A DNA stretch of 64,000 nt from Amphiura filiformis (lineage: Eukaryota > Echinodermata > Ophiuroidea > Amphilepidida > Amphiuridae), in contig NC_092631.1 in the NCBI RefSeq assembly GCF_039555335.1, positions 15,104,305-15,168,304 on the forward strand, read 5' to 3'. A program made the translations under genes and the position numbers. How positions within the stretch are numbered: the stretch's first letter is position 1; each line of letters starts with the position of its first letter. The notes beneath the pieces are model-generated. The model saw only the letters and a program-made list of their open reading frames with translations. It was not told the origin of the DNA and did not search any database. Below are positions 1 to 12,400 of the stretch, in pieces.

Positions 1-296
1 TCAACTCACCACCACCCATCCAAAGTCAGCGGAAGTTGTAGTAGACTGGAAGAACTGACAACACAATGTAGTACTTGGGCTATTATACTTAAGGCTGCAT
101 GCATGTGTACATCTTTAAAAGACGTTGATGCATATCAAGCCAGGTAGCATGCAGCCATGGCTTTCAATCTACTTTTCATAGAAATGCTTTGCATTTTCCG
201 ATTTAGTGCATCATTAATAATAATATTGAGGCATTAATACAGTATTGTCTGTCCCCAATTTAGGCACACCTATTTAAATTAAAGAATAAAACTTAC

Positions 297-416
297 CCTC
301 AGTTGTTTCACATCTTGTTCCAGTAAAACCATCTGGACACTGACAAGTAACTGTGTTATTGACTCCAACACAGACACCACCATTGACACAGAGACTGGAT
401 GAGCAGTCAGTTATAT
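297..416 (-). CDS. EGF-like exon, last one of gene A in the window
   Basis: This is a phase 1-1 exon of 120 bp bounded by a CAG acceptor (above 416) and a GTAAGT donor (below 297). It encodes one EGF module with six cysteines in the usual C-C-C-C-x-C-C spacing ([12 protein letters not shown] ... [13 protein letters not shown]), ending ETTE. The exon and about 60 bp of the intron below it match the gene C exon at 55557-55676, so this part of gene A is paralogous to the membrane-proximal part of gene C. By that analogy the transmembrane and tail exons of gene A should lie left of position 1 (inference). Confidence 0.88.
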
Positions 417-3400
417 CTGTGAAAAATTACATAAAAACGGAACTGAAAACAAATCTCCAGCCATTGTCAATTCATGAAAACCCTCCAGACAAGAAAAAAA
501 AAGATCTAATACAGCCTAATGATTGAACATTAATTTAATGAAGTCTTTCTTTCAATATAATACACAATACAACAACTTAGCACCCTCCAAGGACCACATC
601 ACTTTCCATACACCCGCTATAATGAAACCATGACCTAAATCTCCCTCACAGCGGAATGTAGATTTAAAATAGAATCACCCATTCAAGTAACTTGAAACTC
701 ACACTCCCTGCAGTGTCGAAGGTATAGATTAAGCTCATGTCTTCCATAGGGGGTAGGGGTGAGTTGACATGTGTTTACATTTGATACGCCCTCTGTTGGT
801 ATGAGATCAAAACTGTCAGGCAAGAACATGCCCGGTGGGGTCACTCCCTGGCAGGGGGGACGCATAGGACCGTTACCACAAGTACAAATTACCCCCTTTT
901 GCAGTCGATTTCAAGGACAAATCATGAAATTTTACCCCTTTTTACTCCAAAACAAGGTCAAAATGGTACTCTGAAACACCCCTATTTTTTAGATTCCGAG
1001 GACACATTTGCAATTTTGACCCTATTTCAACATTTCAAGGAAGGGATTTTTAGGCCTATGAATGTTTTTTTTTTTCAGTAATTAACAAGGGCATCACAGA
1101 ATTCAAGTAGTACCCCTTGCATATAAATCAGAACCGAGAACAATATTGATCACGGGATGAGTACAAAGTATTAAACCAAATTTATTCCTGTGATTTTTTT
1201 ATCTGGCCACGGGATCAGGAGAAAATAATAAGAACCCCTTTTTCAATTTCGCAGACATTTGTGCAATAAAACACCCCTATTTTTCCAATTTCACGGACAA
1301 TTTTGTCCGCGGACATGTCCTAAAAATGACCCCTTTTTCCTTGATTTTGGTAACGATCGTGCGGTCAGTATTGCAAGTTGAGTGACCCCACCGGGAGAAC
1401 ATGGCATGGAAGAAGTTGATTTTTCTTCATTAACTTTGATTTCAAAGCAAATGCTATTAAAAATGTTATCAAACTTGTTTACAAATGCATCAAGCTATAT
1501 ACATTGTATCACACAAAACTTCAAAGGTTTTTAAAAGTTGGGTTTTGAAGAGATTTATGTTCTCTGTCAGACACTCCTGTGTTATTTTGCCTGGCTTGAA
1601 ACAACAGAGGGCAGTCTGAATGTAAACATGTGACATCATAGGTCACCTCATCTATATGGATTTCAACTGGAATAGCTCATTAAAACCCTTACTTGTTTCA
1701 CATCTGGTTCCAATAAACCCTGTTAGACACTGGCAGGTAAAGAATCTGTTTACAGTTTCACACAAACCACCATTTACACAGGGATTCGGTTCGCAGTCAT
1801 TTGCATCTATAATGTATAGAAATAGTGGACAAATCTGAATTACAAAAAAAGGAGTAGTTAATCACAAAATTAACGCCACATACTATTTTTTTACCATAAT
1901 GAGAGTATACAATATGAATTTATTTGCCACGATGGGGATAAATATAATCCTGCTTACTTAATTCACATTTATCACCAATGAACCCATGTGGACATGCACA
2001 TGTGTAAGTGTCGACTCCATCATTACATATTCCTCCATGCAGGCAAGTAGTAGGAAGGCAATCATCCACATCTACAAAAAATTAGGTTTATAAAATCAAA
2101 AGGTACTTTTAAGATATCTCTTTTTCATTTTCTACTTATTTAAACAAATTAAAACTTAATTATACTTCAATGGTTTCAACAAGCTCCAACAATTGTTAGG
2201 AACACTATTTTATCTTCTTAAATTATTTCAATTTAAAAAGTCAACATTACATAATCCCAGAATTATGTTTGCTCTACTTATTCTCAACTTTAGCTTTATT
2301 CTAAAAAAATAAGTGTTTTGGTGCAAATTGTCATCAAATCATATAAGGCCATATTACATATTTGAGTTAATTATCATCTTTGTGTAATTTTTGGGGCAAA
2401 TTTCAGGTTTTCGAGATATAAATTTGCTTAATGATATAGTAATATGGATTCAGGCACTGGCAACCACTTTATAGCAGAGAAAATTGCATTGGAACGGCTG
2501 CCATTTTATACAGTAACATAGGGTAATACATTTGTGGTGTGCACTATGAAACTGATATTTTACAGATGACTTACTTGTCTCACAGTGAGTGCCACCAAAC
2601 CCTGCCGAACACACACACGTATAATAGCCTTCTATCTGTGTAATAGAGCTTGCAATACATTGCCCATCATTCTGACATGGATTCACTGGATCACAATTAT
2701 TGACAGCTGAATTGGAAAACAATATTATAGTTGTAAGAATACATTGCAATATAATCTAGCTACTCATATGAATACTTTGTCATGAGTACAAGCACAAGAA
2801 GTTAACACATCACAAATTATGAGTATGAGCAATTTGCCATGAATATGAGTAGTACTCATTGAGTACCCACTCATTTACTCATTGAGTACATGCATTGAGG
2901 TATGTACTCATTGAGTACATACCTCCAAGTATGCGCAAGTATCAAAATTGTAAACATACTTGCATTTGTATCCCACTTAAATTTTTTGTATAGAGTTTTT
3001 GATTTCTTCGCAATATTGTAGAGTTTTTGAATTCTTCAGGATACTGTTTTAAGTGTAATGATATTTTCTGTAGGCAGATATCCCATCTATATCAATTTTA
3101 ATCTTTGCAACATTTTCACTTTTAAGGAGTCTTTAAACAAGATATTCCTGAAAAAAATTGGTGTCAGTTCCAATTTACAATGTAATTATTATTTGAATGT
3201 AATGTTAAAGATGGTTCAAAAAAATCGCAAAAAGCAATTCTACAAATAAAAAAAATAGGCAAATGTGGTGACTAATTTGCATATCTTATGACAAAAATTG
3301 AATCGGATCTTACGACTGCCGCTACCACAACCTCATCAAGTTACATCCCTATACGCCTCACCAGTTCGAAATGGCAAAAAAAACCACCCAAAAACAATTT

Positions 3401-6400
3401 TTAAGTTAAATATGCAAATTAGCTACCTAATTTGCGCCAAAAATTGCATCAAGTCTTAGGGTAGCCACTTACCACCACCCTACCAAGTTATACCCCAATA
3501 CACCTCACCAGCTCCGTGAAACTGCCGCTTACCACAACCTCATCAAGTTATATCCCTATACGCCTCACCAGTTCTTCGAAATGGCAAAACAAAAAAAACC
3601 AAAAAAACTATTTTTAAGTTAAATATGCAAATTAGCTACCTAATTTCTTAGTCTTAGGGCAGCCACTTACCACCACCCTACCAAGTTAAACCCAGATACA
3701 CCTCACCAGCTCCGAGAAACTAACCTGGAAGCCAAAGGCATTTAAAAACAAAGTTCACACAATACTAATGTATAAGACCCCATTATAGCATAAGGCAATT
3801 TATAAGTCATTTTAAATGATTTTAAATGTGACGATACAATTTGTCTATAACACAGGGAGATATAAAATGTAGGGATTTGGGTACTTTTTGTTCAATTTTC
3901 ACAGAAATTGAAGGATTTTGACCTTTGTTTTTGTTTGTCTGTTTACCCCTGGGTCGCTGAAACAAAGAATTATATTAAGTAAATCACCTAATTTATAATT
4001 AATAAAGGACATAGAAGGATAAAAGCAAAAGTATGCTTCATTTAGTTAAAACAATAGTAACATCCCTGTTGTGTACAAAAATATAACTCTATACGACAAT
4101 GCATATCAGGATCAATTCATGGACTAAGTGCACAGGGAAATGTTGAGTATGTAAATTAAATGGTACAGCCAAAATGCCAATGGGTATGTAATTTAACTAG
4201 AACAGCCTTAAATTGATATCGATATTAACATTGACGCCACAGATTCGATTTGTCACGTGATCGTCAAACCTGTACTAAAGGTGTCAGTTCTGCAGGAACT
4301 GACACAAAATGTCTTAATGAGTTGCAAGGGGTTGAGCAATAATTATGAGCCGGGGGGATTTTCAAATGGCGTGCCAAAAAATGCTTGCCCCCCCTCTTTG
4401 CCTGCCAAAATTGCTTCCCCCCTTCCCAGCTTACCAAAAAATCTTTGCCCCCATGCTCATATTTAAGCACAGCCCCTAAGGACTTTCAAGGATAAACTGC
4501 AAAACTTTTCCTGAAAAAGCTTCTATGCCATTTTTACCCTGATGTGGCAGTGATGTCAATGAGTTGTGGCAGCTGTTAACTTACCTGATTCACAATGTGT
4601 ACCCATAAACCCAATAGGACACTGACAAGTATAAGTGTTTCTTTCATCTGCACATACTCCTCCATTCTGACATGGGTTGGGCTGACAATCATTTATATCT
4701 AGGTATACAAAATGAGGAAATTAATTTCATATTGGAGGTTATGACCCATGCAGTGATCCCAGCGAAAGTGTAAAAAAATTAAAATTGTTAATAAATTGCT
4801 TAAAAGTGAAGGATAAGTTATTCAAATTGTCATTTGGTATTTTTAAATGAAAAATTTGGCAAACAACGAAGAAAACAGCAGTATTGAACAAGTTGAAGTT
4901 CTAATAAAATACATGTAGCTAATTTATATACTGTCAGTATATTACAGATATGTGTAAAATGTCTTATTTTGTCTTAAATACACGGCTTTCAGCTGAACCA
5001 CTAGCAGGTTATGATGACACAAAGGTACTGAAATCAGAATTTTGATGATTTTTTTTACGATCGTGCGGATGAGCAAATCACTGAATGGGCCTTTAAGTTC
5101 CATTCCTTTCAATCAAAGACAATGTACAATTATATTAAGATTGCATATTAAGAAAAATAAAAAAAAATGACATGTTAAGGCTGTATAAAATTAATTTTTT
5201 GGTTCTTGTCCTTACATTGTTTCCTGAAGTTGGTCCATTTATTTTATTTTTCAATTTTCAATTATACCGCTTTGATTTTGAAGCTCCAGCAATTCATTGT
5301 GATGATGAAGAGACAAGCCGGAACATGAATCACTTTTAAAGATATGTTTGTACTATTCCACCCTTCAGCACCTTGAAATAAAAAGTAGCATACTTTCAAA
5401 GAATGCAGCCCTCGTCAAAACTCTCCAGACAAGAACAAAAAAATTAATTTTATGCAGCCTAAAATGATTAAATATAATTTATAGTTCATGTCTTTCTTCC
5501 AATACAATATACAATAGCACCCTCCAACAGTCTATAATACTGAATTTATCAATTCGTTTTAAACAATTCATTGATACTAGCACTGGTAGTATCCATTACT
5601 GTCAGTAGACAGGAAATCTGGAAAGGTGACCTCAATGCTGTGGGTGGTCTTCCTGTGCTTTTGAATGGGACAGCAGTAACCTTGGCTAATTTTTAGACCA
5701 AAACTTTGGATTTTTCAGGGTTTTTTTAAAGTTTGTGAGAGCATAACAAGACTTTCCGTCGATGGATTTTTATTTCTGTCGGTAAGTATTTTTTAAATTA
5801 AGTTTTTCATAACATATTAAAATGGTAGAGACCCCTGCTGTATAATAAATGAGCTAGGTAACTTTAGAGTAAGCTGTCCATCACCTGTCACTTGGTAATC
5901 TTGTAACATGTCTAATGGCTCTGCCCATGGCCACTTGTCTAATTTGAATTAATCAATTCGATATGATAGACTGTCCAAGGACCACATAACTTTCCATACA
6001 CCCACTATAACTAAACCATGACCTAAATCTCCCTCACAGCGGAATGTAGATTTCAAATAGAATCACCCATTCAAATAACTTGAAATTCACACTCCCTGCA
6101 GTGTCGAAGGTATAGATTAAGCTCATGTGTTCCATAGGGGGTATATGGATTTCAACTGGCATATTAGCTCATTAAAACCCTTACTTGTTTCACATCTGGT
6201 TCCAGTAAACCCTGTTAGACACTGGCAGGTAAAGAATCTGTTTAGTTTCACAGAAACCACCATTTACACAGGGATTCGGTTCGCAGTCATTTGCATCTAT
6301 AATGTATAGAAACAAATAGTGGACAAATCTGAATTACAAAATAGCATGTAGTTACCTGCAATTACTGCCATACAATTTTTTTTGCCTTAACTGAGAGTAC

Positions 6401-9400
6401 AATATGAATTTATTTGACACGATAGGGGGTAAATAAGATCCTGCTTACAAGTTTGACATGTATCACCAATAAACCCATGTAGACATGTACAAGTGTAAGT
6501 GTCGACTCCATCATTACATATTCCTCCAAACAGGCAAGTAGTAGGAAGGCAATCATCCACATCTACAAAAAATTAGGTTTATAAAATCAAAACTTGCTTA
6601 CTTTTAAGATATCTTTTTCATCTTTCACTTATTTAAACAAAAACTTAATTATACTTCCAAGGTTTCAACAAGCTGCAGCAAGTGTTAGGAATACTATTTT
6701 TATCTTCTTAAATTATTTCAATTTAAGAAATCAACATTACATAATGTCCCAAAATTATGTTTGCTCTACTTTTCTCAACTTTAGCTTTATTCTATAAAAA
6801 TAGCCTGAGGTGTTTTGGTGCAATTAATTGTCATCAAATCATAAATAAGGGCATATTCCATATTTGAGTTGAAATAATCTTCATTCTGTAATTTTTGGGG
6901 AAAATTTCTGGCTTTCGAGATATAAATTTGCCCAATGATATAGGAATGTGGAGGCATTGGCAGCCACTTTATAGCAAAGAAAATTGCATTGGAACGGCTG
7001 CCATTTTATACAGTAACATAGGGTATTTTTATACATTTGTGATGTACACTCTGAAACTGATACTAGTATTCTACACAGATGACTTACTTGTCCCACAGTG
7101 AGTCCCAGCAAACCCTGCCAAACACACACATGTATAATAGCCTTCTATCTGTGTAATACACTCCCCACCATTCAGACAAGGATTCACTGGTTCACAATCA
7201 TTGACAGCTGAATTGGAGAGGGGAAACAATATTATAGTTGTAAGAATACATTGCAACATATAATCTAGCTACTCATGAATACTTTGTCGTGAGTACAAGC
7301 ACAAGTAAAGTAACACATCACAAATTATGAGTGTGAGCAATTGGCCATGAAGTTGAGTAGTACTCATTGAGTACATCCTCATTTACTCATTGAGTACATA
7401 CTCATTGAGTACATACCTCCGAGTATGCGCAAGTACCAAAATTGTAAACATACTTGCATTTGAGTACAAGTATTGTACTCAAGTACTACAACTCTGTAGT
7501 GTACACTGTTTTGTAATCAATTAATAAATTGTACTAAAAAGTACCATTACATTCATGAAAAAATTGAGTTTCACAAGGAAATTGCACCAAATAATTTCAT
7601 TTGACAAAGACACAGCTCTTTTTATGAATGAAGGCAACATTTTAGAACAACAAACTTAGCTGTTCCTTCCTTAATGCATATGTCCACCAATTTAAAATGA
7701 GCTCACTAGTAGACTTGTTAAAGGCCCATTCAGTGATTTGCTCATCCGGACGATCGTAAAAATCATCAAAATTCAGATTTTGGTACCTTTGTAATTGGCA
7801 TAGATGTGCTAACATAGCCTGCTAGTGGTTCGGTCGAAAGCCGTGTATTTTAGACAAAATAAAGCATTTGCATGATTCTGGACTTTTGATACTGACAGTA
7901 CAAAAGTCCGACTCGAGATCGAAAGAAGCTCACTCTACACCGTACCAACACGCGTTATGTATTGTTTCTACTACTTATTACATCAGTAGCTACTATTTTA
8001 AACAAAATACACAATTTTAACTGTTTTCATATTTGAATTGACCGTTAGTTTGCCTCGGTGACCTTTAATTGCTTATTTTGTTTTCTCCTCCAAACATTAA
8101 GCGCCTGTTTTAAATCAATTTAGACTCTACTTCCCCGTGTTAGAAACACTGGACTAGGAAGTTTTTCCAGTCGATTGGTGGCGCACTGTACTGAAAATCT
8201 CGATTTTCTCGAGTCGATCTGAGTTGAAGTAGAAAACCTTTCTAAAACTTCTGTTTTTGACTAATTTGTCGATGTATTCAGGGGAAAAGTGGTTTAATGA
8301 AATTCTGTAGACTTATTCTTTATTTCTAAGCAACTCTGACAAATTTCCATTTTTTTTAATGTTCCTGTGAAATCACTGAAAGGGCCTTTAAGAGGTGAAA
8401 ATAGGGTGAACGCTGCATTTTTTAGAACAAAGGTCCCACTTGGTATGGATGTTACTTGGGGTAAGAGGAAAAGATTCATCCAAAGAGACACTCTGTATCT
8501 ATGCATAAAACCCCCTAATTAGCATAAATTATGCTAATTAGTACCCAAAATATTCTCTACCTTTTGGACCATTTCACCTATAGACATGTGTAAACATTTG
8601 AAATTGGCTTAATTTAGGGTAAGAAATTCATTTTGGGATTGTTTTGGGAATCCGTAGCCATTTTGACCCTCAAATCCAAGATGGCCGCTGTCCGCCATCT
8701 TTAAAATTGGCGTTTTACAACTTTTGAACCATTTGAGCTACAAACTTAAGTGACATATCAATTTGTACTAATTTTGGCTGGGAAACTCACTTCTGGCACT
8801 GTTTATGTGATAGGAGGTAATTTGAAAAAGGTACAAGGGTTTTTAAATGTGAATTCCATGGTACCTGTCATTGTAGAAGGATGGACATCAAACTTATGTT
8901 TTAATATACCTTAATTTTTAGCACCATTGGGGACACACTTTATAATGCATGTTTGGTTTTTTGAATTTTCAGTCCACTCTATTGATAGTAGCAAGCGTTA
9001 TTTGATTTAAAATGACCGGTATGGATACATATGACTGGAATTTGTTTTAATTCTCAGTTGGTCAGAGATGAACCAATTAAGGATTCAGCATCATCTGTAA
9101 AATTATGTGGGCAACCTAAAAAAATAGAAGCTTGTTACACAGAACTGCTGAAATATATATCGGATATCTGTGAGTATGACAATTGCCCAGCTTTGTACTA
9201 GTAGATGATATTCCTGGTTGTGGTAGTGGTGCGCGCCCGAGCAGTGCAGTAGTAGATAGCGCCAAGGAAAACTAAGCATACCGTATGACATAAAAAAAAC
9301 TGCAGAAGCACTGTCAACCAACAGAAGGTGAATCGGGCAAGCAAGGAGAAAGGCTGAGAGGACTACATACCAAAAACAGCTCAGTGAAAACGAGCTGAAT

Positions 9401-12400
9401 AAGCTTCCTTCATTATATAATGCCCTAATCCGATCAACAGAAAGGACATCAAAGGTCGAGAGCAGGACATTCAACTCCACCAGTTCATCATCAAATCCCT
9501 CCTGATGAAGATGTGTGTTGTACACATCGAAATATTGAGGTAAATATCTCAATATATTTGTGTTGAAAGACAGTTTAAATCTACTTTGCTTGTTTATCTT
9601 CCAACCAAATGAGCATACACAGTGATATCAGGCGAATGCGCTCTGGTATGGTTTGTGAATTCCAAGGGACAACAACTGCAAATAAGGACTCTTCTGAAAC
9701 AAGGTGCTTCTATTGTTGGAAGTCTGGAGACAAGAAGAACTTTAGAAACTTCTTATTTGGCACAAGCAGTCAAGATTCTGTGAAGGGATGTTCTTGATAA
9801 AAAACAGATGTTTTCAGACTCTTTCTCAAATTCCTCAGAAGCAGACTTTGTTGTTCCAACATTGAAATCTTTCCTACATATGCTGTTAGATGGAACTTGC
9901 ATCGAGGTCGCTATACGTCCTGCTTCTTCACAGATTGTGTTATCACTGGCACAAACCAATATGTACACCTCCGTATGCAAAAAATCATCGAATCCCAGAG
10001 TGTGCCACGTCATCTGCGTCAACGACAGGCTCCATTATCTCTTATAATGCACGAAGGTGCATATGAAAACGGTTATAAAGGAGGATCTTCTTGACATGCT
10101 GGCAGAACGAAGACTTAAACCAGAAGTCTGCTTCGGGATGGGAAAGGCTTGACCCCACTCTTTCAAGGGTTGACAAGCGGCAGCCTCAACTCAAGAGGAA
10201 TTTACCCGTGATCAAAGCAGCGCCAGATGATCAGGTTCAAGTTTCTTGAAACCTTAGGCTTTTATAATTTTGGCAGTGTGGGTTTCACGAACTATATCTG
10301 CCTTTCTATAAAGACTGCTAAATGTATGCAATGTGGTATTCATAAACCATGCCACAGCTCATTCACCTTGTTTTCACCGGGCTGTTTCGGTCTGTACTCC
10401 TCTCAGCCTTTATCAGCTTTGTCTGACCCACCTCCTGTTGGTTGACAGCGCCTCTGCAATGGCTCTACTACTACACTACTGGCACCACCGCCACAACCAG
10501 AGATACCATCTACTACTACAAAGCTGGGCAAATCGCCATACTCACTGAGATTTGAGATATTTTTCTGCCGTTTTGTGTAACACGCTTCTATTTTTTTAGG
10601 TTGTCCACATAAGTTTACCGATGCGGGATCTGTAATTGGCTCATCTCTGACAAACTGACAAATAAAACACAAATTTCAGTCTCATGTATCCATACTGATC
10701 ATTTTAAATCAAATAACGCTTGTTGCTATCAATAGAATGACTTGAAAATAATAGTAAAACTGTGTAAAAGGTATTAAGGTAAACATATTCATAAGTAAGT
10801 TTGATGTTCATCCTTCTACCATATAGCCAATGACAGGTACCTCGGAATTCACATTTTAAAACCCTGGTACCCTTTTCAAAATACCTCGTATCACATAAAC
10901 AGTGCCAGAAATGAGTTTTCCAACCCCAAATTGGTACAAACTGATATGTCATACAAGTTTGTAGCTCAAATGGTTCAAAAGTTGTAAAAACGCCTATTTT
11001 AAAGATGGCGGCCAGCAGCCATCTTGAATTTGAGGGTCAAAATTGGCACGGATTCCCAAAACACCCCCAAAAATGAATTCCTCACCCTAAAGTAAACCAA
11101 ATTCAACTATTTATAGTTTTTTTAGGTGAAATGGTCCAAAAGTTAGAAAATACCTTATTTTGGGTACTAATTAGCATAATTTATGCTAATTAGGGCGTTT
11201 TATGCATAGAGACAGAGTGTCTCTTTGGATGAATCTTTTTCTCTTGCCCCAAGGAACATCCATGCCAAGTGGGACCTTTGTTCTAAAAAATGCAGTGTTC
11301 AACCTCTTAGCAAGTCTTCTACACTGTGGAGTGACAATTAAGAGCCTTTGCTCGGTATTAGCATCCAACTGAAATGTAATTCCACTTGTTATTTCTCATC
11401 TTCTCTGCTTAGGGAAATAAAAAAGAACAATTGCACATATTTATGCCAAATGAGGAATCAAGGTGTGTAGAACAAATTTATCCAACTATACAGAATACTT
11501 GAATTTTTTGTGTAGAGTTTTAGACTTCTTCAAAATATTGTAGAGTTTTTGAATTCTTAATTCAAGATACTGTTTTAAGTGTAATGATACTTTTTGTAGG
11601 CAGATATCCCATTTATTTCAATTTTAATCTTTGCAACATTTTCACTTCAATCAATCAATCAATCAGATTTATTTTATTTCCATCAAAAATTACAACAAAA
11701 TACAATAATTATAAAAAGTACAACACGATGGAGGAGGTACAACGATAAGCGAAGCCTGTAAATGCTGCACCCCTGTATAATTAAATTACACAAATTAAAA
11801 CAGAACAAAAACAAAACGAGGATCTGTAGCCAAACAATTTAAAGACAAATATAATGAATCAATCAATTTAAATATAATATTGTACTATAATCATGAGTAT
11901 TTAACATTTACATATAGCAAATTACAAACGCTGATATAAAGCATAAAAGCAATGATAAACAACTTTGAGATGACATATTAAGTGGAGGCAATGATTTAAC
12001 AGAATGATTAACAGAAATATTACACTATAATAATGAAGCAAAACATACTTGGATCTACTTGTCATTCAGGAAGGCATGTACTCCTCTCTTAAAGAGAGAA
12101 ATGTTGGTAGCCTGTCTAATCTCATAAGGTATTTGATTCCAAATTTTTGGACCATTTGAGACAACAGTACTTGTTTTGTGTAGTTGGTAATTATGCTTAT
12201 TTCTAGTATTATAACTGTGAATATCCTTAAGACTCTTAAACATAGCATCAAATGATTTTGGTAACATACCTTGGGTATACTTATACATAAAAATAGACAA
12301 CTCTTTCTTGTACATATCAAATATATCAAGAACATTGTATTTATCAAAAAGTGGTCTTGAATGGCTTAAATACGGACTATGAGATATTATTCTTAAAGCT

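Noticed and set aside
1..40. Possible exon ending at about position 10 (GTGAGT donor on the minus strand, preceded by a TTGTCAG acceptor near 54)
   Set aside because: In the phase-1 reading expected here there is a stop codon, and no known module is encoded. It could be a helix-proximal exon in another phase, but the window ends too soon to tell.
9103..9552. 149-codon minus-strand open frame
   Set aside because: It runs antisense to the coding-like signature in the left arm of the inverted-repeat element and shows no domain.
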